64,000 bases of DNA from Pelomonas sp039929605 (GCF_039929605.1 NZ_JBDSQX010000136.1:1-64000), one strand, 5' to 3'; positions 17,912 through 28,760 are shown, counted from the first letter of the stretch. A program made the numbers and translations. Notes: a model not told the origin generated them from the letters alone.

Positions 17912-20692
17912 TCAAAAGCTGTAGCTGCCGGTCACGTAGACAGTACGCATCAAGGGGCTGGCGTAGCGCGGGTCGTAGGCCACCTGGTGACCCGACGAAT
18001 CACGCAGGGTCAGCGGCGGTGCCTTGTTCAGCAGATTGGTGACGCCCAGGCGCAGTTCCAACGCCTTGCTCCACTTGTAGGTCCCTTGATAGTCGAGAGT
18101 GAAGTACTCGGGAACATCCAGCGCGATGGTCGTGTTCTTGCCCGTCGACAGATCGCGAACGGTTTGCAAACGGTCCTTGTACTTGCTGCGGTACTTGAAC
18201 AGCATAGAACTGCTCACCGGACCGGTCTGCAACTTGAACTGTGCGCTAAAGATGTTGCGGAAGGTCACGGCGGCGTTCTCGCCGTAGTGGCCCATGCTGT
18301 CCGTGAAGTCGTCGCTCGTGCCCGCACGGGTGTACGAGGACTCGATCATGTAGGTGCCAGCCAGCGACGTCGTCAGGCGACCAATCTCGGGAATGTCTAA
18401 ACGGCCTTCCAGCTCCCAATCGATACCCTTGGAGATGGCTTGGCCGATGTTCGTCGACAGGGACATGAACGCGTAGTAGTCGGACGTCTCGGCCGGCTGG
18501 CGGTAGGTCGTGAATAGGCTCGAGTACTTCTGCGGATCGCCGAAAGCTTGGTTGGCCGACACGCCGCTGACCGCATCACGCAACTTGACCTGCCAGTAGT
18601 CGAAGGCCGCGCTGAAGTTCGAGGTCGGCTCGATGCGCATGCCGACGCTCGCCTGCTTGGACTTCTCGGCCTTGAGGTTCTCATTACCGCCGCTCAACTG
18701 CGAGTATTGGCCCTTGCCAGGCTTGCAAGGCGGCGAGCCGCTGCCGTCGCCAGGGAAGGGGCAGTCGTAGCTGGAGGCCGTCACGCCGTTGGAGACCAGC
18801 GGCTGGGCGATGTCCAGCATGTCCGGCGCTTTGAAGCCCGTACCGTAGGAGCCGCGCAGCATGATTTCGTTGGAGATCTGGTACTTGCCGGACAGCTTGT
18901 AGGTTGTCGCCTTCTCCGTCTTGCCGAAGTCCCGGTTATTCACCGCGTCCTTGATCTTGCTGATGCTGTCGTAGCGCAACGAGGCGTTGACGTCAAAGCC
19001 CTTCACGACGGGGATAAGAACTTCAGCAAACACGCCGGCGTTGTCGCGTTCCAGGTCGTACTGCGGGTTGGCAGCGAAGTTGTAAATCACGCCGTTGACC
19101 GCATCGGACGAAGGCGTCTGCTTGTAGTGGTAGTTGCGCAAGTCAACGCCCACACCCACGTTTACCGGCCCAGCAGGCAGATTGAAGATCTCGCCCGAGG
19201 CGCGCACGTCGCCGCCCTTGAGCGTCGTCGAGGCCGTTCGGATGCTGCCGTGGTAGATGGACTCGCCAATCAGCTTCTGCGCCGCAGCCGTCTGGTTGCC
19301 GGATGGCACGAACGGGTCGATCGCCAGCGTGCTGACGATGTTCGTGAACTCGGTGGTCTTGAAGTAGCCGCCGACGTATTGTTCGTCCAGCGCGTTTTGC
19401 GACCAAGTCAGGGCGCCGTTGATGTTCCAACTGCCGATGTCGGCATCGGCACCGACGACGAAGTGCTTGGATTCGGTGACGGTTTGCGAATCGCGGGTGC
19501 CGAAGTCGGTGGCGCGGAAACCGGCCGTGACGGTGTTGACGTGGGCCTGCTGTGCGGCAGTCAGGTAGGGTGAGACGTACTTGTTGTACAGCGCCGAGCC
19601 CACTGGAATGGCGATGGGCACCGGGTTAGGCGCGATGCGGGCGATCAGGTCGTAGCGCGTGTAGGCAGCGTCCGAGAACAGCTTGATGTTGTCGGTGAGC
19701 TTGAGCTGACCCGTGACATAGGCCGAGTCACGCTTGGACTCGGGGTAGATATCGATCGTCGAGACGAAGTCGAATGCGCACTGCGCCGTGCCGACCTTCG
19801 CCGTGCCGCCGGCCGGAATGGTGTTGGCCAGGCTGTAGAAGTTGTTGGGCGCGCACGACCCCTTTTCCATCATGTAGGGGTTGAAGGAATAGGCACCCAG
19901 TGTCGAGGTTTCGCCGTCAAGTTTCTTGAACGTCACCTGCGCGTTGGCCGGGTCGGCAGACGTGCTGGTGCGGTCGTAGACGTAGTTCTTTCCACCGTAC
20001 GTGACAGGCACGTAGGCCGACTTGGCGAAATCGCGCTGGCCGGACTTCAACGACTTCTGCTCGTCATGCCGGTAGGTGGCCACGACATTGAAACGGTCGC
20101 GCTCGATGTCACCGAAGCCGTAGGTGATGGCCGCATAAGCAGACTTTCCGCCGCCTTCGAGAGGGTTCGAGTAGCTGGCGGTGATTTCCCCGCCCTGCTT
20201 GTTGCGCTTGAGAACGAAGTTCACGACACCGGCAATGGCGTCGGAACCGTAGAGGGCGGAAGCGCCGTCCGTCAGAACCTCGATCCGATCGATCGCGCTC
20301 ATCGGGATCGAGTTCAGGTTGACGCGACCACCGTCACCCGACGGCGCCAGGCGGCGGCCGTTCAGCAGCACCAGCGTGTAGGCCTGGCCGATGTCATGCA
20401 GCGAGGCGAAAACCGTGCCGCCGGAGTTGGAACCAATGGCGATGTCAGCAATCTGGAAGCCCTGCATGGCGGGCATGCGCTGCAGCAGTTCCGCGACGTT
20501 GGTGGCGCCGCTGGCCTTGATCTGCTCCGAGCTGATGACTTGCACGGGCAGAGCACCCTCGCTGGCAATGCGCTTGATGCTGGAGCCGGTGATTTCGACC
20601 CGTTCGAGTTGCTGTTGAGCAAGGGCCGGCTGCGCGGCAGCGGTGAGACAGGCCAGCGCGGCTGCGGCGCTGACGGCATGACGTTTGAGCAT
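17912..20692 (-). CDS. TonB-dependent outer-membrane receptor
   Basis: This is a 926-residue receptor with a signal peptide (MLKRHAVSAAAALACLTAAA…LAQQQ). The plug domain shows RVEITGSSIKR, PVQVISSEQI, LLQRMPAM, LNGRRLAPSGDGGRVNLN and IDRIEVLTDGASALYGSDAI. The barrel is long and ends in Phe (VYVTGSYSF). It is of the same broad type as the receptor at 4000-7017, with the TDGASALYGSDAIAGVVNF variant. It is monocistronic, with a terminator after it. No neighbouring enzyme suggests the ligand. Confidence 0.93.
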   Translation of the reverse strand: MLKRHAVSAAAALACLTAAAQPALAQQQLERVEITGSSIKRIASEGALPVQVISSEQIKASGATNVAELLQRMPAMQGFQIADIAIGSNSGGTVFASLHDIGQAYTLVLLNGRRLAPSGDGGRVNLNSIPMSAIDRIEVLTDGASALYGSDAIAGVVNFVLKRNKQGGEITASYSNPLEGGGKSAYAAITYGFGDIERDRFNVVATYRHDEQKSLKSGQRDFAKSAYVPVTYGGKNYVYDRTSTSADPANAQVTFKKLDGETSTLGAYSFNPYMMEKGSCAPNNFYSLANTIPAGGTAKVGTAQCAFDFVSTIDIYPESKRDSAYVTGQLKLTDNIKLFSDAAYTRYDLIARIAPNPVPIAIPVGSALYNKYVSPYLTAAQQAHVNTVTAGFRATDFGTRDSQTVTESKHFVVGADADIGSWNINGALTWSQNALDEQYVGGYFKTTEFTNIVSTLAIDPFVPSGNQTAAAQKLIGESIYHGSIRTASTTLKGGDVRASGEIFNLPAGPVNVGVGVDLRNYHYKQTPSSDAVNGVIYNFAANPQYDLERDNAGVFAEVLIPVVKGFDVNASLRYDSISKIKDAVNNRDFGKTEKATTYKLSGKYQISNEIMLRGSYGTGFKAPDMLDIAQPLVSNGVTASSYDCPFPGDGSGSPPCKPGKGQYSQLSGGNENLKAEKSKQASVGMRIEPTSNFSAAFDYWQVKLRDAVSGVSANQAFGDPQKYSSLFTTYRQPAETSDYYAFMSLSTNIGQAISKGIDWELEGRLDIPEIGRLTTSLAGTYMIESSYTRAGTSDDFTDSMGHYGENAAVTFRNIFSAQFKLQTGPVSSSMLFKYRSKYKDRLQTVRDLSTGKNTTIALDVPEYFTLDYQGTYKWSKALELRLGVTNLLNKAPPLTLRDSSGHQVAYDPRYASPLMRTVYVTGSYSF

Positions 20693-21009
20693 TGATTACT
20701 CCTGACGATGAAGACAGCCGGTCACCTGGTGGGTAACGCGGCACTCAGTTCCAATCCGGCTCGTGGCGCCGAGATAAGTCAGGCAAGTGTGAGGAAAGTT
20801 TTCTATGGGGTTTTACGGGTTCGTACCGATTGAGCCGGCTTTGACGACGCCCGCCGGGGTTTTGCGGCGTTTTCACTGTCGAAAGCCAGGGATGACGACA
20901 GGCACGGGTATGAATGTGTAGTTAATTCGCGTCAAAGCTCGACGGCTGGCGGCGGTTGTTGGGGTGAGAAAGCAACAACCCCACCCCCCAGGGAAGGGGC
21001 CCAGCCGCC
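20693..21009. promoter_or_regulatory. Intergenic region upstream of the TonB receptor
   Basis: These 317 bases separate the end of malate synthase from the start of the TonB receptor, both on the minus strand. I see no gene. An 8-bp stem (GGTTGTTG at 20954-20961 with CAACAACC at 20973-20980) could help end the malate synthase transcript, but no T-run follows it. The part near 20790-20880 is T-rich, with repeated GGGGTTTT, and probably holds the receptor promoter. No element could be assigned precisely. Confidence 0.35.
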
Positions 21010-23187
21010 TCAACGTGCCGCTTTGATCTTTAGCCGCCAGGCGTGCAGCAGTGGCTCCGTATACCCACTCGGCTGCGCCTCCCCCTTGAACACCAGATCC
21101 AGCGCCGCCTGCATCGCCGCGCCCTCGGGGTTGGCGGCCAGCGGCAGGTAGGCCGGGTCGCCTGCGTTCTGGCCGTCCACCACGCTGGCCATGCGCGTAA
21201 AGGTCTCGCGCACTTGGCTCGCCGTCACCACGCCGTGGCGCAGCCAGTTGGCGATGTGCTGGCTGCTGATGCGCAGCGTCGCACGGTCTTCCATCAAACC
21301 GACACCATTGATGTCGGGCACTTTCGAGCAACCCACGCCCTGGTCCACCCAGCGGACGACGTAGCCGAGGATGCCCTGCACGTTGTTGTCCAGCTCCTGC
21401 TGGCGCTGCTCGGGCGTCCAGTCGGCATGCGGTACGACGGGAATGGTCAGCAGCGCGTTCAGAAGGCCGTCGTGCTCGGCGGCCAGGTCGATCTTTTCCA
21501 ACTCCTGCTGCACGGCGCCCACGTTGACCTGGTGGTAGTGCAGCGCATGCAGCGTCGCGGCGGTGGGCGAGGGCACCCAGGCGGTGTTGGCGCCGGCCTT
21601 GGGGTGGGCGATCTTCTGCTCGAGCATGGCGGCCATCAGGTCGGGCATGGCCCACATGCCCTTGCCGATCTGGGCGCGGCCACGCAGGCCACAGGCCAGG
21701 CCGGTCAGCACGTTGCTGCGCTCGTAGGCCTGGATCCAGCTCGACGACTTCATGTCGCCCTTGCGCAGCATGGGGCCGGCGCGCATGGCGGTGTGCATCT
21801 CGTCGCCGGTGCGGTCCAGGAAACCGGTGTTGATGAAGGCAACACGGCTGGCGGCGGCGGCGATGCAGGCCTTCAGGTTGACGGAGGTGCGGCGCTCCTC
21901 GTCCATGATGCCCAGCTTGACGGTGCTGTCGGGCAGGCCGAGCAGTTGCTCAACGCGTGTGAACAGCTCGGCGGCGAAGGCCACTTCGGCCGGACCGTGC
22001 ATCTTGGGCTTGACGATGTAGACGCTGCCCGTCCTGGAATTGCCCCGGCGCTTGAGGTCATGCATCGCGATGGTCGTCGTGACGACCGCGTCCATGATGC
22101 CCTCGGGGATCTCGCCGCCGTCCAGCAGGATGGCCGGGTTGGTCATCAGGTGGCCGACATTGCGCACGAACATCAGCGAGCGGCCGTGCAGCGTCAGCGT
22201 GCCCCCATCAGGCGCCGTGTAGACGCGGTCAGCGTTCAGGCGGCGCGTGAAGCTCTTGCCGCCCTTGGCCACTTCCTCGGTCAGCGTGCCCTGCTGAATG
22301 CCGAGCCAGTTGCGGTAGGCCAGCAGCTTGTCCTCGGCGTCGACGGCGGCAACGGAGTCTTCCAGATCGAGGATGGTCGACAGGGCGGACTCCATCACGA
22401 TGTCCGAGATGCCAGCGGGGTCGCTGCGGCCGATCGGCGTCTCGCGGTCGATGCGCATGTCCAGATGCAGGCCGTGGTGCACGAAGAGCACGCTGCTCGG
22501 TGACTCGGGCGCGCCCTGGTAGCCGGCGAAAGTGGCCGCGTCCGCCAGGCCGGTCACGTCGCCCGAGGCCAGCGTGACGGACAACTGATTGCCCTCGATG
22601 CGGTACTCCACCGCCTGGCCGTGCGAGCCCTCGGCCAGCGGCGCCGCCTGGTCCAGCACCTGTCGTGCGAAGGCGATGACCTTGGCGCCGCGCACCGGGT
22701 TGTAGCCCCCCTCGCGCGTGGCGCCGTCGGCTTCGGAGATCGCGTCCGTGCCGTAGAGCGCGTCGTACAGCGAGCCCCAGCGCGCGTTCGCCGCGTTCAG
22801 CGCGTAGCGTGCATTCAGGATGGGCACGACGAGCTGCGGGCCGGCCTGCAGCGCCAGTTCGGCGTCGACATTGGCCGTCGTCGCCTGCACCTGGGCCGGC
22901 GGCTCAACGAGGTAGCCGATGCGGTTCAGGAAGCTGCGGTAGGCCGGCATGTCGGTGATCGAGCCGGGGTGGGCCTCGTGCCAGCCGTCCAGCTCGGTCT
23001 GCAGGCGGTCGCGCTCGGCCAGCAGCGCGCGGTTCATCGGTGCCAGCTCGTGGGCCAGCTTGCTGAAGCCGGCCCAGAAGGCGTCACTGGCGATACCCGT
23101 GCCGGGCAGCACCTCGGTGTCGATGAAGCGGGCGAGCGCGGCGTCGACCTGCAGGCGGTGGAGGGTGATGCGGCTGGCGTTGGACAT
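21010..23187 (-). CDS. glcB: Malate synthase G
   Basis: This is a 725-residue malate synthase G, condensing glyoxylate with acetyl-CoA to malate in the glyoxylate or glycolate pathway. The length matches GlcB (about 720) rather than AceB (about 530). Family sequences include EDSVAAVDAEDKLLAYRNWLG, GRSLMFVRNVGHLMTN, KMHGPAEVAFAAELFTRVE, LGIMDEERRTSVNLKACI and CSKVPDINGVGLMEDRATLRIS. The start MSNASRITLHRL at 23185-23187 has AGGAG at good spacing; an in-frame ATG seven codons upstream is rejected. A LysR regulator is divergent and is the likely controller. Confidence 0.96.
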   Translation of the reverse strand: MSNASRITLHRLQVDAALARFIDTEVLPGTGIASDAFWAGFSKLAHELAPMNRALLAERDRLQTELDGWHEAHPGSITDMPAYRSFLNRIGYLVEPPAQVQATTANVDAELALQAGPQLVVPILNARYALNAANARWGSLYDALYGTDAISEADGATREGGYNPVRGAKVIAFARQVLDQAAPLAEGSHGQAVEYRIEGNQLSVTLASGDVTGLADAATFAGYQGAPESPSSVLFVHHGLHLDMRIDRETPIGRSDPAGISDIVMESALSTILDLEDSVAAVDAEDKLLAYRNWLGIQQGTLTEEVAKGGKSFTRRLNADRVYTAPDGGTLTLHGRSLMFVRNVGHLMTNPAILLDGGEIPEGIMDAVVTTTIAMHDLKRRGNSRTGSVYIVKPKMHGPAEVAFAAELFTRVEQLLGLPDSTVKLGIMDEERRTSVNLKACIAAAASRVAFINTGFLDRTGDEMHTAMRAGPMLRKGDMKSSSWIQAYERSNVLTGLACGLRGRAQIGKGMWAMPDLMAAMLEQKIAHPKAGANTAWVPSPTAATLHALHYHQVNVGAVQQELEKIDLAAEHDGLLNALLTIPVVPHADWTPEQRQQELDNNVQGILGYVVRWVDQGVGCSKVPDINGVGLMEDRATLRISSQHIANWLRHGVVTASQVRETFTRMASVVDGQNAGDPAYLPLAANPEGAAMQAALDLVFKGEAQPSGYTEPLLHAWRLKIKAAR

Positions 23188-23337
23188 GGCGAACTCCTGG
23201 CGAAACACGGATGCCGGAATCTAGCGCCCCGTCGTGTCGGGATTCGCCGTGTGGCGCGCCATTCATCTGTGACTCAAACGCAAAGGTCGCCGCCGAAACG
23301 GCCCTCTTTGCATTGGCGACCCAGCACAATCGCCGAC

Positions 23338-24243
23338 ATGGACAAGCTCAAGCAGATGGAGTCCTTCGTGCTCGTCACGGCCAAGGGCAGCCTCACAGCG
23401 GCGGCGCAGGTCGAGGGCGTGGCGCCCGCCGTCATGGGCCGGCGGCTGGATGCGCTGGAGGCGCGCCTGGGCGTCAAGCTGATGCTGCGCACGACGCGGC
23501 GGCTGACGCTGACGCCCGAGGGCCAGGCCTTCCTGGAGGACTGCCAGCGCCTCATCACCGCATTGGCCGATGCCGAGGCGGCGGTGAGTGCCGGCGGCCT
23601 CAAGGCCAGCGGTCACTTGCGCGTCACGGCCCCGGCCGGCTTCGGTCGCCGCCACGTCGCGCCTTTGGTGCCGGGCTTCCTGGCGGAACACGCCGAGCTG
23701 AGTCTGTCGCTCAACCTCAGCGACCGCGTCGTCGACATCGTGCATGAGGGCTTCGACTGCGCCGTGCGCGTGGGCGACCTGCCGGACTCCAGCCTCGTCA
23801 GCACGCGGCTGGCCGACAACCGCCGCCTGTGTGTCGGCGCGCCCGGCTACCTCAAGCGCGCCGGCACGCCGAAGCACCCCGACGAGCTCGCCCGCCATGC
23901 CTGTTTGACGCTCAGCTCCGAAGCCAGCCAGACGCGCGGCTGGGCCTTCCAGATCGACGGCGCCGTGCAGCACCTGCGCCTGAGCGCGCGGCTGGACTGC
24001 AGCGACGGCCAGGTGCTGCACGACTGGTGTGTGGCGGGCCTCGGGCTGGCCTGGCGCAGTACCTGGGAAGTCGAGGCCGACATCGCGGCCGGTCGGCTGA
24101 TCAGCGTGCTGGATGGCTTCGCGGCGGCTCCCAACGGCATCTACGCGGTGTTCCCGCAGTCGCGCCATTTGCCGTTGCGGGTACGGCTGTGGGTGGAGCA
24201 TTTGCGGGGGCACTACGGCCGTGCGGACTACTGGCGCGGCTGA
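23338..24243 (+). CDS. LysR family transcriptional regulator
   Basis: This 301-residue LysR-type regulator has an N-terminal winged helix-turn-helix (MDKLKQMESFVLVTAKGSLTAAAQVEG…ALEARLGVKLMLRTTRRLTLTPEG). The effector domain starts near residue 90 (SGHLRVTAPAGFGRRHVAPLV). The sequence style is that of the large CrgA/AaeR-like group. It is divergent from glcB across about 150 bp, a typical arrangement for control of the neighbour (inference). Confidence 0.92.
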   Translation: MDKLKQMESFVLVTAKGSLTAAAQVEGVAPAVMGRRLDALEARLGVKLMLRTTRRLTLTPEGQAFLEDCQRLITALADAEAAVSAGGLKASGHLRVTAPAGFGRRHVAPLVPGFLAEHAELSLSLNLSDRVVDIVHEGFDCAVRVGDLPDSSLVSTRLADNRRLCVGAPGYLKRAGTPKHPDELARHACLTLSSEASQTRGWAFQIDGAVQHLRLSARLDCSDGQVLHDWCVAGLGLAWRSTWEVEADIAAGRLISVLDGFAAAPNGIYAVFPQSRHLPLRVRLWVEHLRGHYGRADYWRG

Positions 24244-24279
24244 TGGCACTGGCAAGACGTAGTGCCGCCAGGACGCGGC

Positions 24280-24349
24280 TGCGCGCAATTGCTCCGTGTC
24301 CCCCGGCCCGCTACGCGGCCCTCCTCCTTTACCTGCGCAATTGCGCGCA
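24280..24349. repeat. Structured intergenic repeat, copy A
   Basis: A perfect 12-bp inverted repeat (TGCGCGCAATTG / CAATTGCGCGCA) encloses a 46-bp core. On the minus strand the core contains GGTAAAGGAGGAG, then a small hairpin of the GGCCGC-GCGGGCC type, then GGGGACACGGAG. The same core, inverted, recurs in copy B about 80 bp away. Both lie between the convergent LysR and acyl-CoA ligase genes. Confidence 0.75.
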
Positions 24350-24404
24350 ACCGCATCCCGGCTTCCACCAACGTATTTCGCGGCGACAAACCAATGCAAC
24401 GACA

Positions 24405-24496
24405 GCAGGAGGGCGGGCGGGCCTGATGCGCAAGTAAAGGGGGAGGTCGCGAAGCGGCCGGAGGACATGGAGCATCAGGCCTGCCCGTCCTCCTGC
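24405..24496. repeat. Structured intergenic repeat, copy B (inverted relative to copy A)
   Basis: Two 25-bp arms (24405-24429 and 24472-24496, two mismatches) enclose a core closely matching that of copy A on the opposite strand: GTAAAGGGGGAGG, then a GGTCGC-GCGGCC hairpin, then GGAGGACATGGAG. The arms differ entirely from those of copy A, so only the core is conserved. Confidence 0.75.
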
Positions 24497-24519
24497 GCCC
24501 ACCACCACTTTTGCAGCGT

Positions 24520-26214
24520 TCAGTCCCCGAACTGCACTTTGGAGCGCTTCCCCACCCACGCATCGAACTTGCCCGCGTAGGCCTCCTCCACGCGGTTGCG
24601 CTTGACCTTGAACGTCGGCGTGATGAAGCCGTTGTCGACGGTCCATGGCGTCTTGATGAGCACCAGCGTGTCGAGCTGCTCGTGCGGGTCCAGGCGGGCG
24701 TTGACGTCCTCCAGGTGCTTGCTCAGCTCCGCCTGCAAACCCACCGCGTCGCTGGCCGCGCGCTGCAGGCCCTGCGGCGACAGCATCGCGATGCCGAGCG
24801 GCTGGTTCAGGTTGGCGCCGGCCACGCAGCAGGCCTCGATGGCGGGGTTCATGCCCAGCTTGTCTTCGATCGGCGCGGGCGCCACGTACTTGCCCTTGCT
24901 CGTCTTGAACAGGTCCTTCACGCGGCCGGTGATGCGCACGCAACCGTCGGCATCCTGCGTGACCTTGTCGCCCGTGTGCAGCCAGCCGTCGGCCGTCAGC
25001 GCGTCGGTGGTGAGGCCGGGCTCCTTGTAGTAGCCGATCATCAGCGCCGGGCTGCGCATCTGCAGCTCGCCGGTCGCCGCGTCGATGCGCGTCTGCACGC
25101 CGGCATAGGCCGGGCCGACGGTGCCGCGCTGGTTCTTGCCGGGCAGCGTCATGTGCGACAGCGCGAGGTTCTCGGTCATGCCGTAGCCCTCGTTGATGTG
25201 CAGGCCCAGCGTGCCGTACCACTCCAGCAGCGCCAGCGACATGGGTGCGGCGCCGCCGACGGCGATGCGGCATTGGTCCAGCCCCAGGGCCTTCAGCACC
25301 TTCTTGCGCACCAGGCCGCCGATGATGGGCAGGCGCAGCAGCTTGTTCATCTTCTGCGCCGGCATCTTGGCCTGCACGCCCCGCTGGAACTTGACCCACA
25401 GGCGCGGCACGCTGAAGAAGATGGTCGGCCGCGAGCGCTGCAGGTCGGCGGCAAAGGTCTCCAGCGATTCGGCGAAGAACACCTTGAGCCCGACTTTCAG
25501 CCAGGCATGCTCGATGAGCACGCGCTCGGCCACGTGGGCCAGCGGCAGGTAGGACAGCATGCGGTCGCTGGCGCCCATCGGGAAGCGATCCAGGCCCGCG
25601 CCGATGGCCCAGGCGAAGGCGCCGAAGTTGTGCATCACGCCCTTGGGGTTGCCCGTCGTGCCCGAGGTGTAGATCAGCGTGCAGAGTTCGTCGGCGCCGC
25701 GCGTGACCTCGCCCTGCAGCGGCTCGGTGCGGGCGCAGATGGCGTCCCAGCTTTCATAGTGCTGCTTCACGTCGTCGGGCGACAGCGCGTAGCTCGCGCC
25801 GGGCAGGCTGGGCAGCACGCCGGGCTTCATGCCTTCCCAGCCATCGAGCTTGCCGATGAAGATGTAGCGCGCCTCGCTGTGCGTGAGGATTTGCGTGATG
25901 GTGTCGGCGGCCAGCGTCGGGTAGAGCGGCACCGAGACATAACCAGCCATCCAGATGGCGAGGTCGCTCATCAGCCACCAGGCGCAGTTCTTGGACAAGA
26001 CCGCCACCTTGGCATCAGCCGGCCAGCCCTCGGCGGCGCCCTTGGCTTTCAGGAAGGCGGCCATGCGGCGCACCTGGTCGCCTACCTGGGCCCAGGTGAA
26101 GTCGCGGACCTCGGTGCCACCCATGGGTTGCGTCAGCGTCACCGTGCTGCCGGCCGTGCGCTCCCAGTGGTAGAGGCGGGGCAGTGCGAGTTGGTCGGCG
26201 GCGATGGTGGCCAT
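24520..26214 (-). CDS. AMP-binding long-chain acyl-CoA ligase
   Basis: This is a 564-residue ANL-superfamily adenylate-forming enzyme, most like long-chain fatty-acid-CoA ligases of the FAA1/ACSL type. The AMP-binding motif is TLIYTSGTTGNPKGVMHNF, followed by YLPLAHVAERV, the GYGMTE core, and LHTGDKVTQDADGCVRITGRVKDLFKTSKGKYVAP. AGGAG precedes the ATG at 26212-26214. It stands alone on the minus strand. The exact substrate cannot be read from sequence. Confidence 0.92.
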   Translation of the reverse strand: MATIAADQLALPRLYHWERTAGSTVTLTQPMGGTEVRDFTWAQVGDQVRRMAAFLKAKGAAEGWPADAKVAVLSKNCAWWLMSDLAIWMAGYVSVPLYPTLAADTITQILTHSEARYIFIGKLDGWEGMKPGVLPSLPGASYALSPDDVKQHYESWDAICARTEPLQGEVTRGADELCTLIYTSGTTGNPKGVMHNFGAFAWAIGAGLDRFPMGASDRMLSYLPLAHVAERVLIEHAWLKVGLKVFFAESLETFAADLQRSRPTIFFSVPRLWVKFQRGVQAKMPAQKMNKLLRLPIIGGLVRKKVLKALGLDQCRIAVGGAAPMSLALLEWYGTLGLHINEGYGMTENLALSHMTLPGKNQRGTVGPAYAGVQTRIDAATGELQMRSPALMIGYYKEPGLTTDALTADGWLHTGDKVTQDADGCVRITGRVKDLFKTSKGKYVAPAPIEDKLGMNPAIEACCVAGANLNQPLGIAMLSPQGLQRAASDAVGLQAELSKHLEDVNARLDPHEQLDTLVLIKTPWTVDNGFITPTFKVKRNRVEEAYAGKFDAWVGKRSKVQFGD

Positions 26215-26331
26215 GGGTGTCTCCTGGGGGCTTTTTTCGGATCCGCGAAGTTACCTCGCGCCAGCGGCCGGCCTCTGCGGGTAAACGCTTTTTGGCGTGA
26301 CGCGCTTCCTACATTCCGTAGAGCGGCGGCT

Positions 26332-26413
26332 CTAGAAGCGCCAGTCGCAATCCATGGCCAGCCGGCCGTTGAAGAGGGCGATGCGGCTCAGCGGGTTGGG
26401 CGTGGAGACCGCG
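26332..26413 (-). pseudogene. Possible remnant of an outer-membrane beta-barrel C-terminus
   Basis: Directly after trpS a minus-strand frame, shifted by one from trpS, reads STPNPLSRIALFNGRLAMDC and then DWRF before TAG at 26332-26334. The last ten residues alternate hydrophobic and polar, with Phe at the very end and Trp, Cys, Met and Leu at -3, -5, -7 and -9. This is the classic beta-signal of outer-membrane proteins. No start codon or body is present, so it may be the stump of a lost gene or a chance match. Confidence 0.25.
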
Positions 26414-27700
<1,287 letters not shown>

Positions 27701-27737
27701 GGGCGGGCTGAAAAGGGAGACAGCCCGGATTGTGGCT

Positions 27738-28760
27738 TCAGCTTCGTTTGCGGGAGGGCGGTGCGGCCACCGAGGCGCGCCAGGTCACGGCGATGTCGAA
27801 CTGCCGCGAGATGGGCAGCTCCATGCCGTAGCAGCGGTTCAGCAGCCAGTTCAGGCCGGCCAGCGTCACCTCCTGGCTGGGGATGTGCACGGAGGTCAGG
27901 CGCGGCGCGGCGAACTCGGCGCTGGGCGAGTCGTCGTAGCCGAGCACCGACACGTCGCGTGGCACCGACATGCCGCGCTCCTGGAAGTGCGCGAGCAGGC
28001 CGATGGCCATTTCGTCGTTGGCGCAGAACACCGCCGTCGGCAGGCGCTTGAGCTTGAGCAGCGTCTCGGCCGCGTCCCAGCCGGCCTGGTTGGAGAAGTC
28101 GCCCGGCACGGTCAGCACCTTGGACGTGTCCAACCCGCGCTGCGCCAGTTCGCCCATGAAGCCGTTGAGACGCGCGACGTTGTCGGGCGAGGTCGTGGGG
28201 CCGGAGATGACGGCGATGTCCTTGTGCTTGTGCTGCAGCAGCGCGCGCGCCGCCTGCACGCCGCCCTGCACGTGGTCGGCCGTGAAGCACTGCTCCTTGA
28301 TGCGGTCGAAGTGGCGGTTCAGCACGACCACCTGGCGCGCCGCCGGGCCGAGGGCCTTGATGTCTTCGTCCAGGATGGCGTTGGACAGCACGATGAGGCC
28401 GTCGCAGTCGCGGTCGAGCAGGAAGCGCATCGCGTCGTTGGTTTCCTTGCGCTCGTCCTCGATGCCCTCGCCGAAGGCCACCACCATGTGCAGGCCCTTG
28501 CCGCGCAGCACGAGGTCGATGACGCGCAGGATGGGCGTGTAGTAAGTGCCGCGCAGGAAGGGGATGTAGACGCCGATCAGCTTGGACGTGCCGTTGCCCA
28601 GCGAGCGCGCCGTGTGCGAGGGGCGGAACTTGAGCTGGGCGATGACCTTGCGCACCCGCTCGGCTGTGGCCGGCGCGACGGAACCGTTTCCGCTGATGAC
28701 GCGCGACGCGGTGCCAATGCCCACGCCCGCCACTCTTGCTACGTCCTTGATCGTTGCCAT
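27738..28760 (-). CDS. LacI family transcriptional repressor of the beta-glucan locus
   Basis: This is a 340-residue LacI/GalR regulator. The helix-turn-helix is at the N-terminus (MATIKDVARVAGVGIGTASRVISGNG), followed by the hinge RPSHTARSL and a periplasmic-binding-like sugar domain (IGVYIPFLRGTYYTPIL, CDGLIVLSN, TAVFCANDEMAIGLL, VSVLGYDDSP). An in-frame ATG exists 34 codons upstream, but the ATG at 28758-28760 gives the family N-terminus. It is divergent from the TonB/GH1/ABC/GH30 operon, and a perfect palindrome of LacI-operator type lies in front of that operon. It is therefore the likely local repressor (inference). Confidence 0.93.
   Translation of the reverse strand: MATIKDVARVAGVGIGTASRVISGNGSVAPATAERVRKVIAQLKFRPSHTARSLGNGTSKLIGVYIPFLRGTYYTPILRVIDLVLRGKGLHMVVAFGEGIEDERKETNDAMRFLLDRDCDGLIVLSNAILDEDIKALGPAARQVVVLNRHFDRIKEQCFTADHVQGGVQAARALLQHKHKDIAVISGPTTSPDNVARLNGFMGELAQRGLDTSKVLTVPGDFSNQAGWDAAETLLKLKRLPTAVFCANDEMAIGLLAHFQERGMSVPRDVSVLGYDDSPSAEFAAPRLTSVHIPSQEVTLAGLNWLLNRCYGMELPISRQFDIAVTWRASVAAPPSRKRS

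Noticed and set aside
24280..24496. CRISPR array or integron attC sites
   Set aside because: Only two copies, in opposite orientation, without spacers of constant length; the attC core sites (RYYYAAC / GTTRRRY) were not recognised at the arm ends.
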